Origin: Wurfbainia villosa
Taxonomy: Eukaryota; Streptophyta; Magnoliopsida; Zingiberales; Zingiberaceae
Direction: 5' to 3'
DNA length: 64,000 nt
NCBI GenBank assembly: GCA_025175895.1
Contig: CM046000.1
Span: 35,066,720 to 35,130,719 of the forward strand
Shown here: positions 35,297 through 47,038 of the stretch, piece by piece
Layout of the letters: each line of letters opens with the position of its first letter
Position numbering within the stretch: the first letter of the stretch is position 1
Notes under the pieces: generated by a model
What the model was told of the DNA's origin: nothing
What the model saw: the letters and a program-made list of their open reading frames with translations, nothing else
The model's database searches: none
Program-made: the position numbers and the translations under genes

Positions 35297-35779
35297 ATAT
35301 GATGTTATATAGATGCATTAGATGCATGTCATCATTTATGACATGCGTGTGTGATGTCATTTGCATGATAATGATGAGACCTAAATCCCTTGTGTTAAAT
35401 ATTAAAGTCGACATCTCCCGATAATATAACTAGAACCAGAGTATGAGTTCTTGTTTGGGTTGTAGGACTCACTCTAAGCTCAACCTGAAATTAGATATCT
35501 TCGAATCATCGAGATATGATATCAAGATTAACAGGTTGGCTTTAACTTGAAGCATTAGCTTGTTGGACTCAATCCAATGTTAATTTGGATAGAGGTTAAG
35601 TTGGGTGATATACATACAATGTATACTCGTTAATGAGTTAACAACCTGATGTTTATACGAACATTTAAATAGTTGATAGCATAATGTGATAGTTATGTAT
35701 AAGTGATACATAATTGGTATATGTGATACCTACCACTGTACCTAAGGTTGGCTTGTTAGACTTACTCCAAGGTTGTTCT
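35297..35779 (+). mobile_element. H: leader fragment of a plus-strand Angela-like element
   Basis: Reverse-complement homology to the leaders of E7 (41820-42340) and E9. Carries the leader hairpin at 35573-35587 (TTGGA, loop CTCAA, TCCAA) and a decayed one at 35756-35770. Its LTR and gag lie outside the visible part. It is the outermost host of everything in the window. Confidence 0.75.
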
Positions 35780-36330
35780 TGTTGGTGCAATAGGCCTCGC
35801 GTCAATGTTGACCAGACTCGAGTGGAACTCGAGTAGTGTTTTGATATTTGACAATGGATTTGACCATTATTTGACTATATGGGTTTGATAATATGTTGAC
35901 CATATGACTAGTGGATGATTGGGATATCCAAAGACATATGGGGGAGATTATTTGGGAGAGATTGTTGAAGCAATTAACCTCGGAAGTTTAAGTTTGGATA
36001 CTTGGCAAGGAAAGTCCAAATATGGATATTTGGCAAGGAAAGTTCAAAAGTAATGTCTTGGCAGCATAAGTCCAAGTGTATAGTCTTGGCGGCGTAAAGT
36101 CCAAGTGAACTTTAGAAATTGGAAAGTCCAACATGGAGTTGGCAAGGAAAGTCCAAGAATGGTCTTGGCAAGGAAAAGTTCAAGCATGGCCTTGGCATGG
36201 AAAGTCCAAGCATGTAGTTTTGGCATCATAAAATCTAAGCTTGTAGTCTTGGTGGTGTAAGTCTAAATGGATCTTGGCAAGAAAGTCCAAGCATTGAGGC
36301 TTGGAAATGGGAAAGTCCAAGGGTAAGATT
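35780..36330 (+). repeat. S-type LTR fragment
   Basis: Starts TGTTGGTGCAATAGGCC, the inverted form of the end of solo LTR S, then the minisatellite. Cut by E7 at 36331. GTTCT at 35775-35779 is one side of its expected target duplication. Confidence 0.82.
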
Positions 36331-38165
36331 TGTTGGAGATTCTAGGATCATGCACAGTGAAATAAAGCGAACAAAAACAATTTTTATTACATCCCAGACA
36401 TCCTCTGGGGGCCAGGAAAACTTGCTTTGGCATAATCGCATGAAAACACACAAGTAGAAGGAGAAATTATACCTTCGAGATTCTTTTGAATTCGTCGAAA
36501 CCACAAGCAAGACCAATGGGCCTTGCCTCTATCAGTATCCACACCGAGATCACCTGAGAAAACTCCTAGAGCAGTAAGTCTTTATCTACAATTCGTGCTA
36601 CCCAACCGACGGAGACAATAGAAGAGGAGAGAGGAAGGAGCAAAAGCAGCTACCAAGGGAGAAACCTAAAACAAAAAAACCTTTTCCAAAGATTATCAAG
36701 GGATCCTTTTATAGATCTCTTGATTAGGTCATCTTATGAGGCTTAAACGAAATATATCTTACCATAATTATCCCATAATTAAGGTAAGAACAACCCAGAA
36801 AATTTCCATAAGAGAAAATCTCCAAAATCGACCGAGACGTGACACGACCGTGTGGATTCATATGGCCTGGTCGTGTGGATTCACATATCTTGGTCGTGTG
36901 TCTCTCTTGGCATAGCCCAGACTTTGCCAATTTGCGGCCAGAGCCAGGCACGGTCTGCACCAAGTTAGGCACGGTCATGTGAGGCTTTGTATGGTTCGTT
37001 TGACTTCGTTTAAGTGTGATATGGTTGTGCTAAGTCCAACAAAGCCATAGGATGTTCCATAGCCTACATTTCGCACCCCCTTAGTCTAGTCCAACCAGAC
37101 ATATCCTCTCTCAATGAGAATCTCATTCTCAGACTTATTTTACATCTCGAGATCACCCATAGTGTGGGTGACCCAATAGGTTCCCGGTTATGTTGGTCAT
37201 TCATAATTAACCCCTTAATTATGAATAGATCATGAGTGGCACCTAACAGTATATCATAATCCCTAATTGACTGGAAAGTCTAAATCGACTTCAGAACATT
37301 TTTTGAACCCTTCAGTAGCTCCAGTTGTTCGTGTCTTATTCCTTTCACTCATCCTATACCCACTTGGTTCAGGACATGGTCTCTGTGTTCATCCCCACTA
37401 GGCTGACTACATCACACCTAGCCCAAGTTAATTTTCTTGTCTTGTGGATTCAAGTTACTCTTACATATTCCCAAGAAGACCATCTTCTTAACATGCTTGC
37501 TCTGGACAAAGACTTCTAAGTAACAATCTTGACAAGAGGCCTAGGGTATATGGTATATATCTCCTTTATCAGGAGTGGTGAATCCTCTGTAGGCTATTCA
37601 AACACCTTCGATCACTTTGACTTATACCCAATCATCCTGGAGTTACACCTACTATGTAGATGGCTGCGAAAAAGTCAAAGTACAATTTGGTATGATCAAG
37701 GTGACTTGAATACCTCAAGTCTAAAGAAGCTCGCACTCAATCTACAATGAGATCTTCAACGACATATAGAACCATATAGAGTCTCATAGCAAGTCACTCC
37801 AATAAACTAGTTACCATAACTAACATCCACATGCTCACTCTCAGCATCCATATGCTTTCATTCAGTGAGTACCAAATGCTTGGATAAATCAAAGAGCATA
37901 ACATGTGCTAGTCTCACAGAATTGATGATGTCCAATCTCATCAATTCATCGACTATGGATAGTTTCAATACTTGCATATTTACATATGATGAGATACCCA
38001 CTAATTGTGATCCAATCACAATTTCTCTCATGCTATGCATCGTATTGTGGACTTTAGTATATGAGTTTAAGATCTAATCAAATACATAGATAATGTATAC
38101 TCAAATAGTGAATTTTATTAATAACTTCTAAGACGATTGCCTTAGGACATCTCTCAATTACATCA
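36331..38165 (-). repeat. E7 3' LTR (1835 bp)
   Basis: Starts TGTTGGAG and ends CATCA. TATA box on the minus strand at 36706-36715, between AAGGGATC (36698-36705) and GATCTCTT (36714-36721), an 8-bp inverted repeat with one mismatch. Shares long stretches with the LTRs of E9, so E7 and E9 are related subfamilies. Confidence 0.92.
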
Positions 38166-38180
38166 AACTCCCACTTGGCC
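38166..38180 (-). other. E7 polypurine tract
   Basis: Minus-strand CCAAGTGGGAGTT next to the LTR. Confidence 0.82.
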
Positions 38181-38185
38181 TACAG

Positions 38186-41100
38186 TCAATCGCCTTGGTA
38201 TCTAATACCATAGGCCTCTATATGCCTCTCGAACTTTTCTTGGGGAAGAGGCTTTGTCAAGGGATTTGCTAGATTCCTATCAGTGGGAACTTTCTCTATT
38301 TGTACGTCTCTTCTACCAATGATCTCTCCGATCAGATGGTAACGACGCAGTACGTGTTTAGATCGCTGATGAGACCGTGGTTCCTTCGCCTGTGCAATGG
38401 CACCATTATTGTCACAGTAAATCGGTAATGCTTCAACAATGCTCGGAACTACTTCAAGTTCAGTAATGAACTTCTGGATCCAAACCGCCTCTTTTGCTGC
38501 TTCAGAAGCTACAATGCACTCTGCCTCCGTAGTAGAATCAACAATGGTATCTTTCTTGGAACTCTTCCAACTCACCGCACCTCCATTCAAGATGAATATG
38601 TATCCAGACTGAGATTTGGAATCATCCTTATCTGTCTGAAAGCTAGCATCAGTATACCCACTTACTACCATATCACCTCCTCCATATACTAAGAACAAAT
38701 CCTTAGTCCTTCTCAAGTACTTAAGGATTGTCTTAACAGCCACCCAATGGTTCATACCAGGATCCGACTGGTATCTACTCGTAATGCTCAAAGTGTACGA
38801 TACATCGGGCCTCATACATAACATAGCATACATGATCGATCCTATAGCTGATGCATATGGGATCTGACTCATGTGAATCCTCTCGTCTTTCATGCGCGGG
38901 CATATAGATTTTGAAAGGTGAATCCCATACCTTATGGGAATAAAACCTTTCTAGGATTCTTCCATGCTAAACCATTTTAGCACTTTGTCTATGTATGTAG
39001 ACTGCGAAAGACCAAGCAATCAATTCGATCTATCTCTATAGATCTTAATCCCCAAAATATAGGTTGCTTCTCCCATGTCTTTCATGGAGAACATTTTGAA
39101 CAACCAGACCTTGACTGTTTGCAAAATAGGAATATCATTTCCTATAATTAATATGTCATCAACATACAATACTAAGAACATGACCGCACTCCCACTAACC
39201 TTCTTATACACACAGGCTCCTCAGGATTTTGTGAGAAATCAAACTGTTTGATTGTCTCATCAAAATTGATATTCCAACTCCTGGATGCTTGCTTCAATCC
39301 ATAAATGGAAAGTTGAAGCTTGCATACTTTGTTCCTCTCAATGGATGTGAAACCCTCAAGTTGTATCATATATACATTCTCAGACAGGTTTCCATTAAGG
39401 AAAGCTATTTTCACATCCATCTGTCATATCTCATAATCAAAATGAGCCACCATGGCTAGGAGTATCCGAATGGATTTAAGCATAGCTACTTGTGAAAAGG
39501 TTTCGTCATAGTCACCACCTTGCCTTTTAACGATAGCCTTTTGCCACTAATCTAGCTTTATAGGTAATAATATTAGCATCCATGTCGATTTTCTTCTTGA
39601 AAATCCACTTGCACCTATAGGCATTATGCCTTAGGGTAGGTCTACCAAGTTTCAAACTTGGTTTTCATACATGGAATCCATTTCCAATCTCATGGCTATT
39701 ATCCATCTATCTCTGTCAAAACTATTCAGTGCCTCTTCCTAATTAGTAGGTTCCTCATCATCTATGAGAAACATGTCATTAGATTCACTTAAGAGAAATC
39801 CATATCTCTCAGAAATCTTACATTTCCTACTAGATCTACAAGGAGGTGGTGTATTATCAGGTTCAGCTATCACCTCATCCGAATGAGTAATCAGCTGTTG
39901 TTCTTGACTAGGCTTCTCTTCTGTGTCTACCGGAGCCTCTTGAACTACACTTAGTTCAATCTCACTCCCACTATTTTCCTGTAAGAGAAACTCCTTCACT
40001 AGGAATACAACATGCCTTGAAACAAACACGTTTCGTTCCAAGGGATGATAGAATTGGTAACCCCTCATTTCTTTAGGGTAACCAATAAATAAACACTTAT
40101 CAGACTTAGTCTTCAACTTGTCTGATACTGTCCTCTTCACATAAGTAGGACAACCCCATATCTTCAAATAAGATAAATGAGATTTTCTACTATTCCGCAT
40201 CTTATATGGAGTAGTAGAAATTGTCTTAGTCAGGACTCTATTTAACAAGTAAACATCGGTCTCGAGTGCGTAACTCCAAAAGATTTTTGGAAGACTTGTA
40301 TGTTGCTTCATTGACCTAACCATGTCCAACAAGGTTTGGTTTTGTCTTTCAGCCACACCATTATGTTGTGGCATGTAAGGTGGAGTCCTTTGGGACTAGA
40401 TGCCATTGTCCATTAGATAATCTTGAAACTCTTGGCTTAAGTATTTACCATCTCGATCCGATTGAAGTACTATAATATTTTTACCAAGTTGTTTCTCTAC
40501 TTCCTTTCTAAAATCTTTAAACCTTTGAAAGACTTTAGACTTGTATCTTAACATATACAAATACCCATATCGTGAATAATCATCGATAAAGGCAACGAAG
40601 TAGCTATAACCTCCTATGGCATGAGTTGGCATTGGCCTGCATACATCGGTATGTATAAGGCCCAATACCCCAACTGCTCATTCACCCTTTCCTCTGAAAG
40701 GTAGTTTAGTTATCTTTCCATTTAAGCATGAAACACATGTGTCAAATGAATCTGATTCATAAGACTCCAAAATGCCAAGCCTCTACAGTTTAGACATGCA
40801 TTCATTGCTTATATGGCCAAGACGACAATGTCATAATTGTGAGGTTAATTGATTATCTAACTTGCGCGTTTGCTATTTGATTCGATATTGAATATCTCAT
40901 TGGATGTATCTAACGTGTAGATCTCATTATTTAATATCCCAGTAGCATAAAAAACACCATTCAACGTAATGTAATAATAATTATTACTAAACATCAAATG
41001 ATAACCTTTCTTATTCAAACATGAAATAGAAACAATGTTCTTTATTAATGCAGGAATATAAAAACAATCATCCAACTCTAAAACTAGTCCCATAGAAAGT

Positions 41101-41300
41101 TGCAATATATAAATACCCTTGTCTACTGCAGTAACTTTTACTCCATTGCCAACCCTTAGATCTGCTTCTCCCTTAACCAGTTTTCTTCTGTTCCTAAGCC
41201 CATGTATGTCATTACATATATGTGAGCCACACTCGATATCCAATACCCAAGTGCTAGAAGAAAAAGTATGATATTCAATAACAAATATACCTGAAGTAGA
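38186..41300 (-). pseudogene. pol: E7 pol, protease active site lost
   Basis: Fragments in order: protease (41243-40857, preceded by WVL), integrase core (40665-40396, DRDGKY where DRGGEY is usual), integrase C-terminus (40374-39739, HNGVAERQNQT and the VKRTVSDKL region), RT (39420-39172 with DVKIAFLNG; 39211-39020 with intact YVDD), RT end and RNase H (38893-38186, TTEAEC in place of TTEAEY, SHQRSKHVLRRYH). The protease motif reads L-D-I-E-C-G where related copies have L-D-T-G-C-G, so the catalytic triad is destroyed. The RNase H section is open for 235 codons. The motifs match the Angela (BARE-1-like) group best. Confidence 0.9.
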
Positions 41301-41640
41301 TTGGGCATCAAATGCCTTTTTCTACTTCAGTGACTCCATATACTGCTTGCAGTTTCTCTTCCAATGCCCATCCATATGCTCATATTGCTTCTGTAACTCA
41401 GGAGGCATCGACGCTAGCATAATGCAACTCATTATTTCAAAGTCAGCAACATGTTTCTGGTAAGCCAACTTTTGGTCACTAGATGCGTTGTCTGCAGGAG
41501 GTTTGGGAAGAACCTCTTCAAGGACATAAGCTAGCTTTTCGGCCTGAGAACAATTCTCAGGTTGCGAAGCCAGTCCAAGAAGTTTAGCCCAGTCAATTTT
41601 TTATTGTCCAAAATTGAATGTAAATTAATAGAGGTTGACA
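41301..41640 (-). pseudogene. gag: E7 gag remnant
   Basis: Starts MSTSINLHSILDNKKLTGLNF (near 41640), clearly homologous to the E9 gag (LRSILDSNKLTGPSFMDWL). Frameshifts and stops follow. The zinc-knuckle segment is missing between 41290 and 41400. Confidence 0.75.
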
Positions 41641-42628
41641 TGTTGTTCTAATTAGTACCTAAACATACAAATAGAGGTGTATAAGAGAGATGAATTTATA
41701 GTAATGTAAACAATTTACATTAATAAGAAACTTCCACTATTTTTATCAAATTCAATAGCCCTCACTTTGAATTCAAGAGATAGTAGGTGATCTCCTAGTG
41801 GGTTGATATCCATTATAACTAAGAACAACCTTGGAGAGAGTCCAACAAGTCATTCATAGTCATAATGTTAGGTATCAACAGTACTCATTATATATCAAAT
41901 ATATAACTATCACTTTATACTATCAACTAATTGAATGTTCACATATACATTAGATTGTTAACTCATTAACATATATACATCCAATGCATATCACCTAATT
42001 GCACCTCTATCCACATTGACCTTGGAGAGAGTCCAACAAATCAATGCTTTCAGTTAGGGTCGACCCATTAATCATGAGATCGAATTTAAATGATTTGAAC
42101 ACATCCAATTTACAAGCCAGGCTTGGAAAGAGTCCAACAACCCAAACTTGAAATTGACCTCTGGTTCTTACCATTTAAAATAAACATCAAATCTCGTATG
42201 AATTGAACATGCTCGATGTCATGCTAGGCATGGAGAGAGTCCAACAACATAAACACAAAAAAGAACTCTAGTTCAAACATATTAATGGAAGGTGTTATCC
42301 CTAATATTTATACGAGGGATTTAGATTATTATGGGTCTCATCTATAAAAGGAAATAAACCTAAATATGGAAAAACCAAGGTCACATTAAGAAATAAATTT
42401 CCCTATGTGAACGTGAGTCTATGCTTAGGCTCTAACGATGCGGCCAACACCTTCGGTGTTTCCAGGCGCATCCTCAGTATTTCCTTTTTAGGTTACAAAC
42501 ATATCTTATATGTAAAACAAGCATACTCTAACCTATCATATAGATAAACATGGCACAGGTATATTAAAACATCAAACATGCTTTAAATATTCTCCTACAA
42601 CATGCAATCTATGCCAAACGAACAAGGT
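41641..42628 (-). other. E7 5' leader with four hairpin repeats
   Basis: Non-coding. TTGGA-GAGAG-TCCAA at 41831-41845 and 42022-42036, TTGGA-AAGAG-TCCAA at 42123-42137, ATGGA-GAGAG-TCCAA at 42230-42244. In the sense RNA each forms a 5-bp stem with a pyrimidine-rich 5-nt loop. Confidence 0.88.
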
Positions 42629-42641
42629 GGCTCTGATACCA
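42629..42641 (-). other. E7 primer-binding site
   Basis: Minus-strand TGGTATCAGAGCC, two bases from the LTR. Confidence 0.94.
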
Positions 42642-42643
42642 CT

Positions 42644-42659
42644 TGTTGGAGATTCCGAG
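42644..42659 (-). repeat. E7 5' LTR, first 16 bp
   Basis: TGTTGGAGATTCCGAG, matching 36331-36346. It ends in CCGAG, the target duplicate of LTR8. Confidence 0.9.
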
Positions 42660-43559
42660 TGTTGGGATGTATACTGAAAGCCTAGCTCTTTTGTATGAAC
42701 ATCTTTATTTTGAAATAAGAATCACATGATCATTGTTTGTATATTTTTACAGTTATGCAAAATTGTCTAATATTTTACATTGTAGATAACATGGTGCTTG
42801 GTGTGGCACAGAAGATCATGTTATCAGTCCCTTGTAGAATATAAGTAGAGGCTCACAACCAAGATGGTTTTGGACAAACCATTGGCATGGTTGTAGTGTA
42901 GCTTGGTATTGTTTTATCTTGAACATAGAGTTACACTAGTACACCTCGGTGTATTGAGCAGGACCGATATATAGGTGATTCAATTTATTGCTGACTACAT
43001 AATTGAATCGGACCTCGGATATTATGTTGTACATGCTCTTAATCCCGATATAATAACGGGCACATGTACTTAGTATTTATTTCTTTGATTTACCAAAGGG
43101 TGAGATTTAGATGGATTAAATCAATATGCCCGGTAAGTTGGGAAATGATATTATTTACATGGTGTGTCGTTGATTATAGGAGGAAACCGTGTCCTATATA
43201 TTAGGTTGATGATGTCCCCTTGAGGAACTCATAAGGTTCATCATGTAAACCCTGCAGGTTGACTTAGTCAACATGATGATAAGGTTGAGTGGTACTACTC
43301 AAGGAGTTAGATGTTAATTGATTGATGGTCAGTAAATCAATCAATTGATGGACATTCGATATCTTAAACACGGGGAGATGGATGTACAAATAATATATGG
43401 AGCCCATATTAATTTATGGGGGTTGGTGAGGTAATTCAATGATGATCCTCTAGTGGAATGGAACATCATTGATGGATCAAGTTTGTGTGGTTCTGATCCA
43501 TCGGGTGGCCAAGATCCAACTCCTCCTCATGGTCCCTATTGTAGCCTATTTACACCTCA

Positions 43560-43805
43560 TGAAGTCTAGATCAAATGATGGAAAACAAATCTCTAGATCC
43601 AACGGTTGGGATTAAATCCCTAGAACCGATGGTGGAGATTAAATCTCTAGATCCGATGGTTGTGATTAAAACCCTAGAACCGATGGTGGAGATTAAATCT
43701 CTAGATCCGATGGTGGAGATTAAATCTCTAGATCCGACGGTTGAGATTAAATCTCTAGATCCGACGGTTGAGATTAAATCTCTAGAACCAATGGAGGAGA
43801 TTAAA
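43560..43805. repeat. 27-bp tandem array in LTR8
   Basis: About nine units related to GATGGTGGAGATTAAATC plus TCTAGATCC. Because 27 is a multiple of 3, both strands stay open: plus-strand ORF 43575-43883 (repeat EIKSLDPTV) and minus-strand ORF 43571-44086 (repeat GSRDLISTV). Confidence 0.92.
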
Positions 43806-43824
43806 CCAAGGCCTAAACCTAACT

Positions 43825-43836
43825 CTATATATATGG
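43825..43836 (+). promoter_or_regulatory. LTR8 TATA box
   Basis: CTATATATATGG about 20 bp downstream of the tandem array, the same arrangement as in E4 and E5. Confidence 0.75.
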
Positions 43837-44932
43837 GCTTAGGTTTGGGCGGCAAAATAAAAGTAATGGAAAAACCTAATTGAGACAAGGTGGCTTGGGC
43901 GGCAAGAAATAGGAGGAGGTTAGGGTTAGGGTTAGGGTTTGGTTCATTGTGTTGGTCGGCAACAAGAAGAAGAAGCCTCTTCTTCTTCTTCCCAATGATG
44001 GCCGGAAACCCTTCTTCCTCTTTCCTCCTTGGTTTGGCCGACACCCAAGCTTCTCCCTTCCTTCTATGGCTTAGGTTGGATGGCATTAGGATAGCTTCCC
44101 TTGGGCGGCAATCAAATCCTAGTTGGGATAGGCCTAGGGGTTGGGCGGCTAGGGTTAGGGTTTTGGGATTAGGGTGGGCGGCAACAAGAAGATGAAGATC
44201 CTTTTCTTCTTCCTTCTAAGTGTTGGCCGGCCACTATCCTTGTTCCCTCTACCTTGACCGGAGCTCAACCTATTTTCCTTCTCTTCATCCTTGGCCGGAA
44301 ATTAGAAGAGCTTTGTCTAGGGTTTGGGTGGCAACAAGGAGGAGGATTGTTTTCCTCTCCTTTCTCCAAGTGTTGGTCGGCGCCCATACCCTTGGTGTTT
44401 CTCTTTTGGTTGATTTCCATACTCCATTTCATCTTCTTTGGCCAGCGGCGACATCGAGTTTATTGACTTGATGGCCGGTTCTAGAAAGGAAGATGAGTTT
44501 TGTTTTAGGATCTTCCTTTGTTCCTAGTGAACAAGGAAAGGAAGATTTGTGATCTAGGAGGCTTCAACTTTTGGTAGATCGTCGCCCACACGATGTCCAA
44601 AAGGAGGGAGGACATACAATAGAAGATCAAGAGGTATAACAAGAGGTATAATCTTGTTTATTTTGATTAATGTTCTTTTGTATTATGTTTATAATTGCTT
44701 TTCAATTATATGCATGTTTTGTGTGGATGCTTACTTTATGTATGTGTTGATTATACTAGTTTACATTTGTATAATCATGGACCCCGAAGATAAACACAAA
44801 AACCGGTGATCTGTCTGTCATCTCTTCCGCGGCTAACCGACTAGAAGAGTTGTGTTGCTTGAACAACTAGTTTGTTCAAGCGATCGCTCGTGTCGTTAGC
44901 ACGACGACGAATTGGTTGTGCTTGAAGGGAGT

Positions 44933-47008
44933 TGCTTCGGAGGCTCATTGGCTCCCATGTCCCCGGATTAAAATTTTCACTAATGAAAGAATTAATCTGG
45001 ATGGGATGAGCTTCCTTAGCACAACCTATTCATCGTCGTGCTAACAACTTGAGTGGTCGCTTGAACAAACTAGTTGTTCAAGCAACACAACTCTTCTAGT
45101 TGGTTAGCCGCGGAAGAGACGACGGATGGATCGCCGGTTTTTGTGTTTGTCTTCGGGGTCCATGATTATACAACATATATTCATACACACACATGCATAA
45201 TCAAAATATTAAAGAACATATTCAGATCTGTAAATAAAGTTAAATTAACTTTATACCTTATGATCTTCTATCGTATGTCCTATCCTTCTCGTGGACGACG
45301 TGTGGACGAAGTTCCTCCACGAGTAGAAGCCTTCTAGATCGCTTTCTTCTCTACCTTGTCCGCTGCGAACAAAGAGAAGAACTCGCAAATACCTTTCCTA
45401 TCTAGAACCGGCCACCAAATTAGGAAATTTGGTGCAACCGCCGGCCAAGGAGCAATGGATGATGCGCCGGCCAACTTCAAGAAGAGTTGCCGCCGGTCAC
45501 TTTGGAGAATAGGGAGGAGGAAGAGAACCGGCCACCAATGGGAGGAGAACCGCCGGCCAAGGAAGAAGGGAAAGACCTTAAGGTTGGGCGCCGGCCAAGT
45601 ATTGATGGTGCAAGTTGGGCGCCGGCAACAACTAGAAGGAAGAAGATAGTTGCCGCCCAACCCTAGCTCCAAACCCTAGCCGCCCACCTCTCCAAGAGCC
45701 AAACCCTAATTCCAAAACCAATTCTTGATTATTCTTGCCGCCCAACCCTAGCCATCTATATATAATTAGGCTTAAGCCTCCTTTAATCTCCACCGTCGGA
45801 TATAGGGATTTAATCTCCACCGTCGGATCTAGGGTTTAATCCCAACCATCGGATCTAGGATTTCATCCCAACCGTCGGATCTAAGGTTTCATCCCAACCG
45901 TCGGATCTAGGGTTTTATCCCAACCGTCGGATCTAGGGATTTAATTCCAACCGTCGATTCTAGGATTTCATCCTAACCATCGGATCTAGGGATTTAATCC
46001 CAACCGTTGGTTCTAGGGTTTCATCCAACCATCGGATCTAGGGATTTAATCCCAACCGTTGGTTCTAGGTTTTGTTTTACATTCTTGGATCTAGACTTCA
46101 CAAGGATTATATTAGGCTACGATAGGGACCATAAGGAGGAGTTGGGTCTTGGCCACCCGATGGATCGGAACCACACAAACTTGATCCATCAATGATGTTC
46201 CATTCCACTAGAGGATCATCATTGAACTACCTCACCAACCCCCATAAATCAATATGGGCTCCATATATTATTTGTACATTAATCTCCCCGTGTTTAAGAT
46301 ATCGAATGTCCGTCAATTAATTGATTTACTGACCATCAATTAATTAACATCTAATTCCTCGAGTAGTACCACTCAACCTTATCATCATGTTGACTAAGTC
46401 AACCAGCTGGGTTTACATGATGAGCCTTATGAGCTCCTCAAGGGGACATCATCAACCTAATATATAGGACACGGTTTCCTCCTATAATCAACGGCACACC
46501 ATGTAAATAATATTATTTCCCAACTTACCGGGCATATTGATTTAATCCATCTAAATCTCACTCACTGGTAAATCAAAGAAATAAACACTAAGTACATGTG
46601 CCCGTTATTATATCGGGATTAAGAGCATGTACAACATAATATCCGAGGTCCGATTTAATTATGTAGTCAGTACTAAATTGAATCACCTCTATGTTGGTCC
46701 TACTCAATACACCTAAGTGTACTAGTGTAACTCTATGTTCAAGATAAAACAATACCAAGCTACACTACAACCATGCCAATGGTTTGTCCAAAACCATCTT
46801 GGTTGTGAGCCTCTACTTATATTTTATAAGGTACTAATAACATGATCTTTTGTGCCACACCAAGCACCATGTTATCTACAATGTAAAATATTAGACAATA
46901 TGCACACATATAATAAATATATAAAGTGCAAACAATGATCATGTGATTCTTATTTCAAAATAAAATGTTCATACAAAAAGAGCTAGGCTTTCAGTATACA
47001 TTCCAACA
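44933..47008 (-). repeat. E5 3' LTR (2076 bp)
   Basis: Starts TGAAGGGAG, not an inverted copy of its CCAACA end. TATA box CTATATATA read from 45756-45764 next to the tandem array. Confidence 0.95.
45780..46085. repeat. 26/27-bp tandem array, E5 3' LTR
   Basis: About eleven CCGTCGGATCTAGGG-type units; counterpart at 52160-52500 in the 5' LTR with about one unit more. Confidence 0.92.
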
Positions 47009-47024
47009 ATCTCCCACTTATACT
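47009..47024 (-). other. E5 polypurine tract
   Basis: Minus-strand GTATAAGTGGGAGAT directly before the 3' LTR, as in E4. Confidence 0.88.
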
Positions 47025-47038
47025 AAAAGACTATGCCG

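Noticed and set aside
35297..35779. Host intergenic DNA between E6 and the S fragment
   Set aside because: It aligns in reverse to the E7/E9 leaders and has their hairpin repeat, so it is another element.
43918..43940. Telomere-like GGTTAGGG repeats (also AACCCTAA words near 16270-16325 and 23870-23920)
   Set aside because: Only two or three copies, irregular, and the same words are part of the LTRs of the E4/E5 family.
45356..45649. 97-codon ORF repeated exactly at 51735-52028
   Set aside because: The two copies are the two LTRs of E5, so identity reflects LTR duplication, not protein conservation.
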